From assembly GCF_024498355.1 (NCBI RefSeq), contig NZ_CP101833.1:1531001-1595000 (forward strand): a DNA stretch of 64,000 nt, written 5' to 3'. How positions within the stretch are numbered: the first letter of the stretch is position 1; every line of letters begins with the position of its first letter. The position numbers and the translations under genes are program-made. Below the pieces are notes generated by a model. The model was not told the DNA's origin. It saw nothing but the letters and a program-made list of their open reading frames with translations, and did not search any database. Below, piece after piece: positions 1-10,751 of this stretch. This DNA is from Bacillus pumilus (lineage in GTDB: Bacteria; Bacillota; Bacilli; Bacillales; Bacillaceae).

Positions 1-224
1 GAACCATCGTGATCCAGTGTAAAGAAAAGAGCGGTTCGCTCATTACAGCGTATCAGGCGCTTGAGCAAGGAAAAGAAGTGTTTGCGGTGGCAGGATCAAT
101 CTTTGATCCTAATTCCACAGGTCCAGCTAGACTCATTCAGCAGGGAGCAAAGCTTGTTCATTCTACGAAGGATATTTTAGAGGAATTCTCCTTCCGTGGC
201 GTTCAATATACTGAACTCTCATAA
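1..224 (+). CDS. dprA: DNA processing protein DprA (Smf), C-terminal part
   Basis: The window opens inside this gene; the frame is open from base 3, so about 73 C-terminal residues are visible. The motifs GSLITA and [18 protein letters not shown], followed by [14 protein letters not shown], are characteristic of the end of the Rossmann-like DprA fold. In this family the protein loads RecA on incoming single-stranded DNA during transformation. The next gene is topA, the same order as in B. subtilis (dprA-topA). The start lies outside the window. Confidence 0.9.
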   Translation, partial: TIVIQCKEKSGSLITAYQALEQGKEVFAVAGSIFDPNSTGPARLIQQGAKLVHSTKDILEEFSFRGVQYTELS

Positions 225-233
225 AAATATCGT

Positions 234-262
234 TTGACAAACGACACAGGAATATTTAATAA
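234..262 (+). promoter_or_regulatory. Sigma-A promoter for topA
   Basis: A perfect -35 TTGACA (234-239) and a -10 TAATAA (257-262) are separated by 17 bases, directly after the dprA stop codon. The predicted transcript has an untranslated leader of about 150 bases before topA, in which I see no obvious riboswitch or terminator. Confidence 0.75.
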
Positions 263-417
263 TAGTGAGGATTTAAGTTTACACTTCGTTTTTCGTGTTT
301 ATAATGATGTTCATCATAAAGAATTTTTAACGATTGCCTGTTAGATAGGTGCAATTAACATAAATATGAATTGTGAAATGTATAAAGAGAGAACACCTCT
401 TAAGGGGGATTTTGAGT

Positions 418-2493
418 ATGGCTGATTATTTAGTCATCGTTGAGTCGCCAGCAAAGGCGAAAACGATTGAGCGTTATTTAGGAAAAAAGTATAAAGTAAA
501 GGCTTCAATGGGGCATATAAGGGATTTACCGAAAAGTCAGTTAGGTGTTGACACTGAGCATGACTTCGAACCGAGATATATTACGATTCGCGGAAAAGGC
601 CCCGTTTTAAAGGAATTAAAAACAGCGGCGAAAAAAGCAAAGAAAGTCTATCTCGCAGCTGACCCCGATAGAGAGGGAGAAGCGATTGCTTGGCATTTAG
701 CACACAGTCTTGACCTTGACCTCTCTTCAGATTGCCGCGTTGTCTTTAACGAGATTACAAAAGATGCGATTAAAGATTCCTTTAAGCATCCACGTATGAT
801 TAATATGGACTTGGTTGATGCGCAGCAGGCAAGACGGATTTTAGATCGTTTAGTTGGGTATAAAATCAGTCCGATTTTATGGAAGAAAGTTAAAAAAGGA
901 TTAAGTGCTGGGCGTGTTCAATCTGTAGCACTCCGCCTGATTATTGATCGCGAGAATGAAATTAATGAATTCAAACCAGAAGAATACTGGACAATTGATG
1001 GTACATTCCTAAAAGGAAAAGAAACCTTCGAAGCTAGTTTCTTTGGCGTGAGTGGCAAAAAGCACCCATTGAAAACAAAAGAAGATGTAAAAGAAATCCT
1101 TTCGAAACTAAAAGGTAGCAAATTCTCTGTAGAAAAAGTGACGAAAAAAGAGCGGAAACGCAATCCAGCTGTCCCGTTTACGACATCTACCCTACAGCAG
1201 GAGGCTGCAAGAAAACTAAACTTCCGTGCGAAAAAGACGATGATGATTGCGCAGCAATTATATGAAGGAATAGATCTTGGTAAAGAAGGTACAGTAGGAC
1301 TCATTACATATATGAGAACGGACTCAACACGTATTTCCAATACGGCGATTGAAGAAGTATCTGCTTTCATTGATCAAACGTACGGTAAGAATTTCTTAAA
1401 CACAACAAAACGAACCGCCAAAAAGAACGAAAATGCACAAGATGCGCACGAAGCCATCAGGCCTACTTCTACGCTAAGAAAACCGGCAGATGTCAAACAT
1501 GTGCTAAGCAGAGACCAGCTTCGTCTTTATAAATTGATTTGGGAACGATTTGTGGCAAGCCAAATGGCGCCAGCTGTTCTCGATACAATGAGTGTGGATC
1601 TTGAAAATAACGGTCTTACGTTCCGTGCTAATGGAAGTAAGGTGAAATTCCCTGGATTTATGAAGGTATATGTGGAAGGGAAGGACGACCAGCTAGAAGA
1701 AAAGGACAAAATGCTTCCTGATCTAAAAGAGGGAGATACGGTTCTTTCAAAAGATATCGAACCTGAACAGCACTTCACGCAACCGCCTCCGCGCTACACA
1801 GAGGCAAGACTTGTCAAAACGCTTGAAGAGCTTGGTATAGGCCGTCCATCTACGTATGCACCAACATTAGACACGATTCAAAAGCGCGGCTATGTCGCAC
1901 TTGATAACAAACGGTTTATTCCAACTGAGCTTGGAGAAATTGTACTCAACTTAATTATCGAATTCTTCCCTGAAATCATTAACGTGGAATTCACGGCGAA
2001 AATGGAAAAAGAACTTGATAGCGTTGAAGAAGGTACGATTGAATGGGTTCGCATTATCGACAGCTTCTATCAAGACTTTGCCAAACGGGTAGAAAAAGCA
2101 GAAGCAGAGATGCAAGAAGTGGAAATTGAGCCTGAATACGCTGGAGTTGATTGTGAAGAGTGTGGACATCCGATGGTGTACAAAATGGGTAGATACGGTA
2201 AGTTCATGGCGTGCTCTAACTTTCCTGACTGCCGTAACACGAAACCAATTGTCAAAGATATCGGTGTCAAATGCCCGACATGTCATGAAGGAAACATTGT
2301 TGAACGAAAATCTAAGAAACGCCGCATTTTTTATGGCTGTGATCGTTTTCCAGAGTGTGAATTCGTCTCTTGGGACAAACCAATTGAAAGAAAGTGTCCA
2401 AAATGCGAAAATATGCTTGTAGAGAAAAAGCTGAAAAAAGGCGTTCAAGTTCAATGTGTGAACTGTGATTATAAAGAGGAACAGCAAAAATAG
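418..2493 (+). CDS. topA: DNA topoisomerase I (type IA)
   Basis: Relaxes negatively supercoiled DNA by single-strand passage. The protein is 691 residues, the length of the B. subtilis enzyme. The N-terminal TOPRIM domain begins [15 protein letters not shown] and carries the acidic DPDREGE motif; the catalytic tyrosine is Y298 in [10 protein letters not shown]. Three C-terminal four-cysteine zinc ribbons follow (from about residue 580), each with paired CxxC or CxnC motifs. The ATG at 418 is chosen because AAGGGGGAT lies 8 bases upstream and it gives the family N-terminus MADYLVIVE; the frame is also open further upstream to 373. It is followed by a terminator. Confidence 0.97.
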   Translation: MADYLVIVESPAKAKTIERYLGKKYKVKASMGHIRDLPKSQLGVDTEHDFEPRYITIRGKGPVLKELKTAAKKAKKVYLAADPDREGEAIAWHLAHSLDLDLSSDCRVVFNEITKDAIKDSFKHPRMINMDLVDAQQARRILDRLVGYKISPILWKKVKKGLSAGRVQSVALRLIIDRENEINEFKPEEYWTIDGTFLKGKETFEASFFGVSGKKHPLKTKEDVKEILSKLKGSKFSVEKVTKKERKRNPAVPFTTSTLQQEAARKLNFRAKKTMMIAQQLYEGIDLGKEGTVGLITYMRTDSTRISNTAIEEVSAFIDQTYGKNFLNTTKRTAKKNENAQDAHEAIRPTSTLRKPADVKHVLSRDQLRLYKLIWERFVASQMAPAVLDTMSVDLENNGLTFRANGSKVKFPGFMKVYVEGKDDQLEEKDKMLPDLKEGDTVLSKDIEPEQHFTQPPPRYTEARLVKTLEELGIGRPSTYAPTLDTIQKRGYVALDNKRFIPTELGEIVLNLIIEFFPEIINVEFTAKMEKELDSVEEGTIEWVRIIDSFYQDFAKRVEKAEAEMQEVEIEPEYAGVDCEECGHPMVYKMGRYGKFMACSNFPDCRNTKPIVKDIGVKCPTCHEGNIVERKSKKRRIFYGCDRFPECEFVSWDKPIERKCPKCENMLVEKKLKKGVQVQCVNCDYKEEQQK

Positions 2494-2523
2494 CGGTGAG
2501 CAACCTTGTTCACCTGCTTTTTT
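2492..2523 (+). terminator. Rho-independent terminator after topA
   Basis: A stem formed by GGTGAGCAA and TTGTTCACC with a 2-base loop is flanked by AGC/GCT with one bulged base, and is followed by a run of T residues. It begins at the topA stop codon and lies just before trmFO. Confidence 0.8.
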
Positions 2524-2563
2524 ATGTCATCAAACAGAACTTACGAAATAGGAGAGTTGTACA

Positions 2564-3868
2564 ATGAGTCAATTTGTAAATGTGATCGGAGCAGGTTTAG
2601 CAGGAAGTGAAGCTGCATGGCAAATAGCCAAGCGCGGAATTAAAGTCAATTTGTATGAGATGAGACCTGTCAAACAAACGCCAGCTCACCACACAGATAA
2701 ATTTGCGGAGCTCGTATGCAGCAACTCATTACGTGCGAACGCTTTGACGAATGCGGTAGGTGTATTAAAGGAAGAAATGCGTCATTTAGATTCGGCGATT
2801 ATCGCAGCAGCAGATGAAAGCTCAGTTCCTGCTGGCGGAGCACTTGCAGTAGACCGTCATGAATTTGCAGCAAACGTCACAGATCGTGTGAAGAATCATC
2901 CGAATGTCACTGTCTTTCAAGAAGAAGTACAAAGCATTCCAGAAGGCCCGACAATTATCGCAACTGGCCCACTTACATCTGAAGCACTTTCAAAAGAATT
3001 AAAATCACTAACAGGTGAAGAGTATTTATATTTCTACGATGCAGCGGCACCAATTCTAGAGAAAGATAGCATTGATATGGATAAGGTGTACTTGAAATCA
3101 CGCTATGATAAAGGGGAAGCCGCTTATTTAAACTGTCCAATGACCGAAGAGGAATTCGATCGTTTTTATGAGGCGTTAATTTCTGCTGAAACGGTGCCTT
3201 TAAAAGAGTTTGAAAAAGAAATCTTCTTTGAAGGCTGCATGCCAATTGAAGTCATGGCGAAAAGAGGAAAGAAAACGATGCTGTTTGGTCCGATGAAACC
3301 AGTAGGACTTGAAGATCCGAAAACAGGAAAAAGACCTTACGCTGTTGTTCAATTAAGACAGGATGATGCAGCAGGTACTTTATATAACATCGTTGGTTTC
3401 CAAACTCATTTGAAGTGGGGCGATCAAAAGGAAGTATTCCGTTTGATCCCAGGCCTTGAAGAAGCAGAGATTGTTCGTTATGGCGTGATGCACCGTAATA
3501 CATTTATTAACTCTCCAAGCCTTTTAAGACCGACTTATCAGTTTAAAAATAGAGATGATCTATTCTTTGCCGGACAAATGACAGGCGTTGAAGGCTATGT
3601 CGAGTCCGCGGCTTCGGGACTAGTGGCTGGAATTAATGCGGCTCGTTTTGTCAAAGGAGAAGAGCTTGTCACACTTCCTGAAGAAACGGCGATTGGCAGT
3701 ATGGCTTACTATATCACGTCGACAAACAAGAAAAGCTTCCAGCCGATGAATGCAAACTTTGGCTTGCTGAAAGATCTTGGCGTTCGGATTAAAAACAAAC
3801 AAGAGCGGTATGCAGAGTACGCTAAGCGCGCAATTGAAACTATTCAAACTATTTCGAAATCTCTGTAG
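2564..3868 (+). CDS. trmFO: Methylenetetrahydrofolate-tRNA-(uracil-5-)-methyltransferase TrmFO
   Basis: FAD- and folate-dependent enzyme that makes 5-methyluridine at position 54 of the tRNA T-loop. It is 434 residues, close to the B. subtilis length. The FAD-binding Rossmann motif [10 protein letters not shown] is at residues 9-18. Two cysteines that correspond to the known functional pair are present: C52 in LVCSNSLRA and C225 in [24 protein letters not shown] near the C-terminus is the second dinucleotide-binding element. The ATG follows the ribosome-binding site AGGAGAG. It was formerly called gid in Bacillus. Confidence 0.96.
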   Translation: MSQFVNVIGAGLAGSEAAWQIAKRGIKVNLYEMRPVKQTPAHHTDKFAELVCSNSLRANALTNAVGVLKEEMRHLDSAIIAAADESSVPAGGALAVDRHEFAANVTDRVKNHPNVTVFQEEVQSIPEGPTIIATGPLTSEALSKELKSLTGEEYLYFYDAAAPILEKDSIDMDKVYLKSRYDKGEAAYLNCPMTEEEFDRFYEALISAETVPLKEFEKEIFFEGCMPIEVMAKRGKKTMLFGPMKPVGLEDPKTGKRPYAVVQLRQDDAAGTLYNIVGFQTHLKWGDQKEVFRLIPGLEEAEIVRYGVMHRNTFINSPSLLRPTYQFKNRDDLFFAGQMTGVEGYVESAASGLVAGINAARFVKGEELVTLPEETAIGSMAYYITSTNKKSFQPMNANFGLLKDLGVRIKNKQERYAEYAKRAIETIQTISKSL

Positions 3869-3875
3869 TAAAACA

Positions 3876-3903
3876 TTGCACGGAAAGCAAGATATGTGAT
3901 ACC
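3876..3903 (+). promoter_or_regulatory. Probable sigma-A promoter of the xerC-hslVU-codY operon
   Basis: TTGCAC (3876-3881) is 16 bases upstream of GATACC (98-103 of the 3800 block, i.e. 3898-3903), with a TG one base before the -10, so it could act as an extended -10 promoter. It sits between the trmFO stop and xerC start. The -10 is weak, hence the moderate confidence. Confidence 0.45.
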
Positions 3904-3930
3904 ATTTAAAAGCCTTAAAGAGGTGTAAAA

Positions 3931-4848
3931 ATGACGAATAAACAGCGTCTTGTCCACTTATTCATTGAATATTTGCAAATTGAAAAAAACTATTCAGCTT
4001 TAACGATCTCAGGATATTCAGAAGCCATTGAAGAGTTTGTCAGATTTATGAACATTCAAGGAATAGACGGTTTTGAAGAGGTATCCTATCAAGATACGAG
4101 AATTTATTTAACAGAAGCTTATGAAAAAGGCCTGACAAGAAGAACGATTAGTAAGAAAGTCTCTGCGCTTCGCAGCTTTTATAAATTTTTATTAAGAGAA
4201 CAGCTTGTGAAAGAAAACCCTTTTTTACTCGTTAGCTTACCAAAACAGGATAAGCGAATTCCTTCATTTTTGTATGAAGAAGAACTAAAAGAGCTTTTTA
4301 CAGTTTCTGATGTAAGCACACCGCTTGGACAAAGAAATCAAGCCATTTTAGAAATTCTTTATGCAACAGGTATGAGGGTCAGTGAGTTATGTTCATTAAA
4401 AGAATCTGATCTTGATTTATCGATGGATACAGTGCTTGTTCATGGGAAAGGCAGCAAACAGCGGTATGTTCCTTTCGGTTCGTACGCACATGAAGCGCTG
4501 GTCACTTATTTAGAGGATGGAAGGCAGAAGCTGACAGCTAAGGCGAAAGAGCGTGCTGATGCGTATGTGTTTTTGAATCAGCGCGGAGCCCCTCTTACAG
4601 ATCGAGGCGTTCGATTCATTCTCACTGAATTAATGAAAAAGGCGTCAGGCACATTACATATCCATCCTCACATGCTAAGGCACACCTTTGCCACGCATCT
4701 CTTAAACGAGGGGGCGGATTTGAGAAGTGTTCAAGAACTTCTCGGTCACTCAAACTTATCATCAACACAGGTGTACACGCATGTATCAAAAGATTCTTTA
4801 AGAAAAACGTACATGTCTCATCACCCAAGGGCTTTTAAACGATCCTAA
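3931..4848 (+). CDS. xerC: Site-specific tyrosine recombinase XerC
   Basis: Resolves chromosome dimers at dif together with XerD. It is 305 residues with a SAM-like N-terminal core-binding domain (about 5-90) and a C-terminal catalytic domain. Catalytic residues are visible: R149 in TGMRVSEL, H247 and R250 in HMLRHTF, the later histidine in [10 protein letters not shown], and nucleophile Y282 in QVYTHVS. It is the first gene of the xerC-hslV-hslU-codY operon (codV in older Bacillus naming), with hslV only 14 bases downstream. The ribosome-binding site is AGAGGTG. Confidence 0.96.
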   Translation: MTNKQRLVHLFIEYLQIEKNYSALTISGYSEAIEEFVRFMNIQGIDGFEEVSYQDTRIYLTEAYEKGLTRRTISKKVSALRSFYKFLLREQLVKENPFLLVSLPKQDKRIPSFLYEEELKELFTVSDVSTPLGQRNQAILEILYATGMRVSELCSLKESDLDLSMDTVLVHGKGSKQRYVPFGSYAHEALVTYLEDGRQKLTAKAKERADAYVFLNQRGAPLTDRGVRFILTELMKKASGTLHIHPHMLRHTFATHLLNEGADLRSVQELLGHSNLSSTQVYTHVSKDSLRKTYMSHHPRAFKRS

Positions 4849-4862
4849 AAGGAGGTTTTTTC

Positions 4863-5408
4863 ATGTCATCATTTCATGCAACAACCATCTTTGCCGTTCA
4901 ACATAAAGGAAAAAGTGCGATGGCTGGAGACGGTCAGGTCACATTCGGGCAGGCTGTCGTGATGAAACACACAGCAAAAAAAGTGCGCCGTCTTTTTGGA
5001 GGCAAAGTGCTCGCAGGTTTTGCAGGTTCAGTAGCAGATGCATTTACACTCTTTGAAAAGTTTGAAACAAAGCTTGAAGAATATGGTGGTAACTTAAAGC
5101 GAGCAGCTGTAGAACTAGCGAAAGAATGGCGAAGTGACAAGATGCTCAGACAGCTAGAGGCTATGCTCATCGTCATGAACAAAGAAAGCATCCTGCTCGT
5201 ATCTGGAACAGGAGAGGTCATCGAGCCAGATGATGGTATTTTGGCGATCGGCTCAGGCGGCAACTATGCGCTTAGCGCCGGGAGAGCACTCAAAACACAT
5301 GCAGGTGATCATCTCTCAGCTAGAGAAATTGCAAAGGCTGCTCTTGAAACGGCAGGAGAAATCTGTGTCTACACGAACGACCAAATCACTTTAGAAGAGC
5401 TTGAATAG
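4863..5408 (+). CDS. hslV: ATP-dependent protease proteolytic subunit HslV (ClpQ/CodW)
   Basis: Peptidase half of the HslVU (CodWX) protease, 181 residues, proteasome beta-type fold. The N-terminus reads [12 protein letters not shown], so there are five residues between the initiator Met and the ATT core, where the E. coli enzyme begins directly with the catalytic threonine pair. In B. subtilis this extension is retained and the N-terminal serine is the nucleophile. The [11 protein letters not shown] segment is the conserved active-site region. A very strong ribosome-binding site, AAAGGAGG, precedes the ATG. The next gene, hslU, starts 16 bases after the stop. Confidence 0.96.
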   Translation: MSSFHATTIFAVQHKGKSAMAGDGQVTFGQAVVMKHTAKKVRRLFGGKVLAGFAGSVADAFTLFEKFETKLEEYGGNLKRAAVELAKEWRSDKMLRQLEAMLIVMNKESILLVSGTGEVIEPDDGILAIGSGGNYALSAGRALKTHAGDHLSAREIAKAALETAGEICVYTNDQITLEELE

Positions 5409-5424
5409 AAAGGACATGAGACGT

Positions 5425-6825
5425 ATGGAGAAAAAGCCGTTTACCCCAAGAGAGATAGTTGAAAAGCTTGATCAGTACATCATTGGTCAGCTTGATGCGA
5501 AAAAAGCAGTGGCGGTGGCTTTAAGAAACCGTTACAGAAGAAGTCTTTTACATGATAAGCTAAAGGATGAAGTCGTTCCTAAAAACATTTTAATGATCGG
5601 CCCAACAGGTGTGGGGAAAACAGAGATTGCCCGCAGAATTGCACGAATTTCTGGTGCGCCTTTTATTAAAGTGGAAGCGACGAAGTTTACTGAAGTTGGA
5701 TATGTCGGCCGTGACGTAGAGTCGATGGTCAGAGATTTAGTTGAGACTGCGATTAGACTTGTCAAAGAAGAAAAGATGAAAGATGTTCAAGAAGAAGCAG
5801 AAAAACAAGCAAACAAACGTCTTGTTCATTTGCTTGTTCCTGGTAAGAAAAAGAGCCAGTCTGTGAAAAATCCTTTTGAGATGCTGTTTGGCGGTTCTGA
5901 TGCAGACGACCGTGATCGAGATGACTCAAATGAAGAAGTAGAGCTTGAATCGACAAGAAAACGTATTGCTCACCAGCTGGCTATGGGTGAACTTGAAGAT
6001 CATTATGTCACAATCGAAGTGGATGAGCAGCAGCCGTCCATGTTTGATATGCTTCAAGGCTCGGGTATGGAGCAAATGGGCATGAACATGCAGGATGCGC
6101 TCAGCAATCTCATGCCTAAAAAGAAAAAACGCAAAAAACTGACCGTCAGAGAAGCTAGAAAGGCGTTAACTGCTGAGGAAGCTTCAAAACTGATTGATAT
6201 GGATGAAGTCAGTCAGGAAGCCGTCTATAAAGCAGAGCAGCAAGGGATTATTTTTATCGATGAAATCGACAAAATTGCCAAAAGCGGCGGTGCATCATCT
6301 GCAGATGTTTCTCGTGAAGGGGTTCAACGTGATATTTTACCGATTGTAGAAGGTTCAACTGTGATGACGAAATATGGGGCAGTGAAAACGGATCATGTGC
6401 TTTTTGTAGCAGCAGGTGCATTTCATATGGCGAAACCCTCAGATTTGATTCCAGAGCTTCAGGGGCGCTTCCCAATCCGTGTAGAATTAGATAAATTAAG
6501 TATAGAAGACTTTGTGAAAATCTTAACGGAACCAGATAACGCGTTATTAAAGCAATATAAAGCTTTACTTGAAACAGAAGGTATATCTCTTGAATTTTCT
6601 GACGATGCTATTCATAAGATTGCCGAAATGGCTTATCACGTCAATCAGGAGACGGATAACATCGGTGCAAGAAGGCTTCATACCATACTTGAGAAGCTGC
6701 TTGAAGAGCTCTCATTTGAGGCACCGGATATTACACTCGAGACGGTGACCATTACCCCTCAGTATGTAGAAGAGAAGCTAGGAAAGATTGCAAATAACAA
6801 AGACTTAAGTCAATTTATACTTTAA
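5425..6825 (+). CDS. hslU: ATP-dependent protease ATPase subunit HslU (ClpY/CodX)
   Basis: AAA+ unfoldase that feeds substrates to HslV, 466 residues. Walker A GPTGVGKT is at residues 59-66 and Walker [10 protein letters not shown] near 275. The I-domain between them includes a methionine-rich segment with [16 protein letters not shown]. The C-terminus ends DLSQFIL, the family tail that docks into HslV. The ATG at 5425 is chosen because it gives the family start [11 protein letters not shown]; an earlier in-frame ATG at 5416 sits too close to the AAAGGA ribosome-binding site. Confidence 0.96.
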   Translation: MEKKPFTPREIVEKLDQYIIGQLDAKKAVAVALRNRYRRSLLHDKLKDEVVPKNILMIGPTGVGKTEIARRIARISGAPFIKVEATKFTEVGYVGRDVESMVRDLVETAIRLVKEEKMKDVQEEAEKQANKRLVHLLVPGKKKSQSVKNPFEMLFGGSDADDRDRDDSNEEVELESTRKRIAHQLAMGELEDHYVTIEVDEQQPSMFDMLQGSGMEQMGMNMQDALSNLMPKKKKRKKLTVREARKALTAEEASKLIDMDEVSQEAVYKAEQQGIIFIDEIDKIAKSGGASSADVSREGVQRDILPIVEGSTVMTKYGAVKTDHVLFVAAGAFHMAKPSDLIPELQGRFPIRVELDKLSIEDFVKILTEPDNALLKQYKALLETEGISLEFSDDAIHKIAEMAYHVNQETDNIGARRLHTILEKLLEELSFEAPDITLETVTITPQYVEEKLGKIANNKDLSQFIL

Positions 6826-6859
6826 CAAATGAATAAAGTAATCTAGGAGGATCATTATT

Positions 6860-7639
6860 ATGGCGTTACTACAAAAAACAAGGATTATTAACTCAATGCT
6901 GCAAGATTCAGCGGGGAAACCAGTTAATTTTAAAGAAATGGCGGAAACACTGAGAGATGTCATTGATTCAAACATTTTTGTGTTGAGTAGAAGAGGGAAA
7001 CTTCTTGGTTACTCAATCAATCAACAGATTGAAAATACACGTATGAAAAAAATGCTTGAAGATCGTCAGTTCCCAGAAGAATATACGAAGAGTCTATTCA
7101 ACGTACCTGAAACTTCTTCAAACCTTGATATTAACAGTGAATATACAGCTTTCCCAGTTGAGAACCGTGATTTATTCCAATCAGGTTTGACAACCATTGT
7201 TCCGATTATCGGCGGTGGGGATCGTTTAGGAACGTTAATCCTGTCTCGTTTGCAAGATAGATTCACTGATGATGATTTAATACTTGCTGAGTACGGAGCA
7301 ACAGTTGTTGGAATGGAGATCCTTCGTGAAAAAGGAGAAGAAATCGAAGAAGAAGCAAGAAGTAAAGCAGTTGTTCAAATGGCGATTAGTTCTCTTTCAT
7401 ATAGTGAGCTCGAGGCGATTGAGCACATCTTTGAAGAACTTGATGGAAACGAAGGACTCCTTGTGGCAAGTAAAATTGCAGACCGTGTCGGTATCACTCG
7501 TTCAGTGATCGTGAACGCCTTACGTAAATTAGAAAGTGCAGGCGTGATCGAATCTCGTTCTCTTGGAATGAAGGGAACGTACATCAAAGTGTTAAACAAC
7601 AAATTTTTAATTGAGCTTGAAAATTTAAAATCTCATTAA
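6860..7639 (+). CDS. codY: Global transcriptional repressor CodY
   Basis: GTP- and branched-chain-amino-acid-sensing repressor of nutrient-scavenging, motility-related and stationary-phase genes. It is 259 residues, the standard Bacillus length: an N-terminal GAF ligand-binding domain (about 1-155), a long linker helix, and a C-terminal winged helix-turn-helix with [21 protein letters not shown] split over residues ~203-223. The ribosome-binding site is AGGAGGATC. It is the last gene of its operon and is followed by a strong terminator. Confidence 0.98.
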   Translation: MALLQKTRIINSMLQDSAGKPVNFKEMAETLRDVIDSNIFVLSRRGKLLGYSINQQIENTRMKKMLEDRQFPEEYTKSLFNVPETSSNLDINSEYTAFPVENRDLFQSGLTTIVPIIGGGDRLGTLILSRLQDRFTDDDLILAEYGATVVGMEILREKGEEIEEEARSKAVVQMAISSLSYSELEAIEHIFEELDGNEGLLVASKIADRVGITRSVIVNALRKLESAGVIESRSLGMKGTYIKVLNNKFLIELENLKSH

Positions 7640-7643
7640 TCCA

Positions 7644-7686
7644 AAAACCCTTTTCGGCCGAAATAAATGCTGAAAAGGGTTTTTTT
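7644..7686 (+). terminator. Rho-independent terminator after codY
   Basis: AAACCCTTTTC and GAAAAGGGTTT form an 11-bp stem around a loop that itself contains CGGCCG, followed by a T run. It closes the xerC-codY operon and insulates it from the fla/che operon. Confidence 0.9.
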
Positions 7687-7927
7687 GTATGATAAAGGGG
7701 GATTTGTCCGAAAAATGACACTCTTTTTTCCAAGAAACCCCTTACAATTCTGTAGTGCTTTGAATCTAGGTCTTTGTGCCTATCTGTAAAATAGATATAT
7801 ATTACGAGTTTTTTTTACATATACATCATAGACTTTAATCCTATTATTTCTTACAATGAACATATGGTTTTACAAATCTCGACATGATTAAATGGAATGA
7901 AATACATATGATTGGAGGTATATGGTT
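7687..7927 (+). promoter_or_regulatory. fla/che operon control region
   Basis: This 240-base, AT-rich gap separates the codY terminator from flgB and must hold the promoters of the long flagellar operon. In B. subtilis the equivalent region has a sigma-A promoter and a sigma-D promoter and binds SwrA/DegU-P. I see a weak TTGTGC (7774-7779) 16 bases before TATATA as a sigma-A candidate, but no convincing sigma-D box (TAAA-N15-GCCGATAT). Exact elements are not assigned. Confidence 0.45.
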
Positions 7928-8317
7928 TTGGATATATTTTCTGGAACGATAAGCAACCTTGAGAATGCCTTGGGTAGAGCGAATGTTAAGCAAAAAGTCA
8001 TAAGCAATAATATCGCGAATATAGACACACCGAACTACAAGTCGAAAAACGTCGCATTCCATGATATGCTAAATGACGCGTCAATCAAATTAGATGCCAA
8101 AAAAACATACGAAGGTCACATTGATTTTTCTAAAACAGGGTCTAATTATTCAGTTGTTTCGAGCAACCGTACTTCTTATCAAGAAAACGGAAATAATGTC
8201 GATATTGATCAAGAGATGAGTGAACTCGCTAAAAACCAAATTCAGTATAATGCGTTGGTTGAAAGAATGAGCGGAAAGTTCAATTCTCTTAAAACAGTTT
8301 TGACAGGAGGTAAGTGA
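7928..8317 (+). CDS. flgB: Flagellar basal-body rod protein FlgB
   Basis: Proximal rod component, 129 residues. The N-terminal NNIANIDTPNYK motif is the rod/hook-family signature. The TTG at 7928 is preferred: the GGAGG at 7914-7918 lies 9 bases upstream and the product then begins MDIFSGTISNLENAL, aligning with B. subtilis FlgB; the ATG at 7922 is only 3 bases from the ribosome-binding site. It is the first gene of the fla/che operon; its stop overlaps the flgC start (GTGATG). Confidence 0.93.
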   Translation: MDIFSGTISNLENALGRANVKQKVISNNIANIDTPNYKSKNVAFHDMLNDASIKLDAKKTYEGHIDFSKTGSNYSVVSSNRTSYQENGNNVDIDQEMSELAKNQIQYNALVERMSGKFNSLKTVLTGGK

Positions 8318-8769
8318 TGTCGATTTTTTCAGGAGTTAACGCTTCGGCCTCAGCATTAACAGCACAGAGGCTCAGAATGGACGTTGTATCCTCGAACCTT
8401 GCAAATATGGATACAACAAGAGCTAAACAGGTTGATGGTAACTGGGAGCCTTATAGACGTAAGCTCGTCACATTACAGCCGTCAGGTGAATCATTTTCAT
8501 CTATATTGAACTCAAGTATGAATTCGAGCGGCAAATTAGGAAACGGCGTCAAAGTAACGAAGATTACAGAAGACGAAACTCCATTCAACCTTCAATATGA
8601 CCCTACAAATCCCGATGCCAATGAAAATGGATATGTTCAAACACCAAATGTTGATCCATTAAAGGAAATGGTTGACCTCATCAGCAGCTCAAGGTCATAT
8701 GAAGCAAATGTGACTGCGCTAAATGCGAATAAAAGCATGCTGATGAAAGCTTTAGAAATAGGAAAGTAA
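8317..8769 (+). CDS. flgC: Flagellar basal-body rod protein FlgC
   Basis: Proximal rod protein, 150 residues. SSNLANMDTTRA near the N-terminus and the C-terminal SSSRSYEANVTALN are rod-family motifs. The ATG at 8317 overlaps the last base of the flgB stop, with AGGAGG 6 bases upstream; a GTG at 8314 would add one residue. The overlap indicates translational coupling within the operon. Confidence 0.95.
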   Translation: MSIFSGVNASASALTAQRLRMDVVSSNLANMDTTRAKQVDGNWEPYRRKLVTLQPSGESFSSILNSSMNSSGKLGNGVKVTKITEDETPFNLQYDPTNPDANENGYVQTPNVDPLKEMVDLISSSRSYEANVTALNANKSMLMKALEIGK

Positions 8770-8780
8770 GGTGAAAAGAA

Positions 8781-9098
8781 TTGGTTAATGCAATATCTCC
8801 TTTCCAGCTTCAAACCGCTCAGCAAGCAAGTGAATTGACGAATGCATCGTCTGTGCAGGCGGCTGCACCTAAAAGCCAAACGAATTTCTCTGATGTGCTG
8901 AAAAATTCCATTGAGGCATTAAATCAATCACAGCTGAAATCAGACCAGTATACAAATGCTCTTGCACAAGGTAAAGATGTCAATCTCGATGAAGTCATGA
9001 TTGCTTCGCAAAAAGCGAGTGTGACACTCACAGCTGCGACGGAGTTTCGAAATAAAGCAGTCGAAGCGTACCAAGAGATTATGAGAATGCAGATGTAG
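8781..9098 (+). CDS. fliE: Flagellar hook-basal body complex protein FliE
   Basis: Links the MS ring to the rod; 105 residues. The conserved C-terminal region, with VMIASQKASVTLTAATEFRNK split around residues 70-92, and the end AYQEIMRMQM identify it. It starts with TTG (8781) after AAGGTGAAAAG, giving MVNAISPFQ as in B. subtilis (MINAISPFQ). Confidence 0.94.
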   Translation: MVNAISPFQLQTAQQASELTNASSVQAAAPKSQTNFSDVLKNSIEALNQSQLKSDQYTNALAQGKDVNLDEVMIASQKASVTLTAATEFRNKAVEAYQEIMRMQM

Positions 9099-9147
9099 GA
9101 GGTGCTGACGGACAAAAAAAGACTGAATGGAATGACCGGGGGTTAAG

Positions 9148-10740
9148 ATGAATCGTACTTTAATGCAATTAAGAACAAAAACAGTTGAGTTTTGGCGAAA
9201 TCGATCAAAATTACAAAAAATACTCATGATTGGCGGCGTTGCTGCCCTAGCAATCATTATTACGGTTGTTAGCATCTTTGCTTCTTCTGAAAAAATGGTT
9301 CCGCTGTTTAGAGATTTGTCTGAGGCAGAAGCAGGGCAAATTAAACAGGAACTGGATGGCAAAAACGTCAAATCGGAACTCGCAAATAATGGAACGACGA
9401 TTTTAGTTCCAGAAAAGCAAGCAGATTCTTTAAAAGTCACTCTCGCATCAGAAGGACTTCCTAAGACAGGGAATATTGATTATTCCTTCTTTGCGAACAA
9501 CTCCGGCTTCGGTTTAACAGATAATGAATTTGATGTTCTGAAAGTAGACGCAACTCAGACAGAACTATCCAATCTGATCAACACGATTGATGGGATTAAA
9601 GATTCAAAAGTTATGATTAACCTGCCTAAAGATTCCGTTTTTGTTGGAGAAGAGCAAAGTAATGCATCAGCATCAATTGTGTTGCAAGTTGAGCCTGGCT
9701 ACACGCTTACTCAGCAGCAAGTAAAAGGCCTTTATCATCTTATTTCAAAAAGTGTGCCGAATTTAAAAACAGAAAACATTGTCATTATGGACCAAGATTC
9801 GAACTACTACGACTTAAATAGCAGCTCCGATTCCTATGCAAGTGGAATGGATGCGCAGCAGCAGAAAAAAGAAGAAATTGAAAAGAACCTTCAAAGAAAA
9901 ATTCAACAGCTGCTCGGAACGATGATGGGTCAAGAGAAAGTGGCCGTATCGGTCACAACAGACATTGATTTCACTGAAGAAAAAAGAAAAGAAGACCTAG
10001 TAGAGCCAGTTGATAAAGAAAACATGCAAGGCATCGCTGTCAGCGCTGAAAAGATTGCTGAAACCTATTCAGGTAATGGCGCAGCAGCTGGAGGCACCGC
10101 TGGAACAGGCGACAATGATGTCACAAATTATCAAGGCGCCGATGGAGCAAATGGAAGCGGAAATTACGAAAAGAATGAAGATCGTATCAATTATGAGGTA
10201 AACCGCATTCATAAAGATATCAAAGAAAGTCCTTATAAAATCAGAGACGTTGGCATTCAAGCATTGGTTGAACCACCAACTGCAAACGATGCGAACTCTT
10301 TAACTGCTGAAAGGCAAGATGATATCAAAAAGATTCTTTCAACGATCATTAGCACATCGATTGATAAAGAATACACAAATGGTCAAGCGCTCACTCAGGC
10401 TGACTTAGACAACAAAATCGTTTTATCTGTATCAAAATTAGACGGTAAACAGCAAACAGCAGCAGAAAACCCTTCAAACAATATTCCGATCTGGGTTTAT
10501 ATTGTAGGCGGTGTGCTACTCCTTGCAATTATCGCTCTCATTATTCTTCTTGTGCGTAAGCGCAGAAAAGAAGAGGAAGAAGAGTTTGAGCTTGATGAAC
10601 GTTCACCAATCCATGTTCCTGATATCGATACTGAACCAGAAACAGAAGAAATGGTGAGGAAAAATCAGCTTGAAAAAATGGCAAAAGAAAAACCAGAAGA
10701 CTTTGCTAAATTGCTACGCAGCTGGCTGTCCGAGGATTAG
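9148..10740 (+). CDS. fliF: Flagellar MS-ring protein FliF
   Basis: Forms the membrane-supramembrane ring and the base of the export apparatus; 530 residues. There is a transmembrane segment near residues 25-45 (ILMIGGVAALAIIITVVSIF), ring-building motifs in the periplasmic-side part including an Ala/Gly-rich linker around 305-335, and a second transmembrane segment near 450-470. The C-terminal cytoplasmic tail that binds FliG ends KLLRSWLSED. fliG starts 11 bases downstream. Confidence 0.96.
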   Translation: MNRTLMQLRTKTVEFWRNRSKLQKILMIGGVAALAIIITVVSIFASSEKMVPLFRDLSEAEAGQIKQELDGKNVKSELANNGTTILVPEKQADSLKVTLASEGLPKTGNIDYSFFANNSGFGLTDNEFDVLKVDATQTELSNLINTIDGIKDSKVMINLPKDSVFVGEEQSNASASIVLQVEPGYTLTQQQVKGLYHLISKSVPNLKTENIVIMDQDSNYYDLNSSSDSYASGMDAQQQKKEEIEKNLQRKIQQLLGTMMGQEKVAVSVTTDIDFTEEKRKEDLVEPVDKENMQGIAVSAEKIAETYSGNGAAAGGTAGTGDNDVTNYQGADGANGSGNYEKNEDRINYEVNRIHKDIKESPYKIRDVGIQALVEPPTANDANSLTAERQDDIKKILSTIISTSIDKEYTNGQALTQADLDNKIVLSVSKLDGKQQTAAENPSNNIPIWVYIVGGVLLLAIIALIILLVRKRRKEEEEEFELDERSPIHVPDIDTEPETEEMVRKNQLEKMAKEKPEDFAKLLRSWLSED

Positions 10741-10751
10741 GAGGAATACAC

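Noticed and set aside
918..1370. 150-codon minus-strand frame opposite topA
   Set aside because: Antisense shadow of a conserved essential gene with no start signal or domain.
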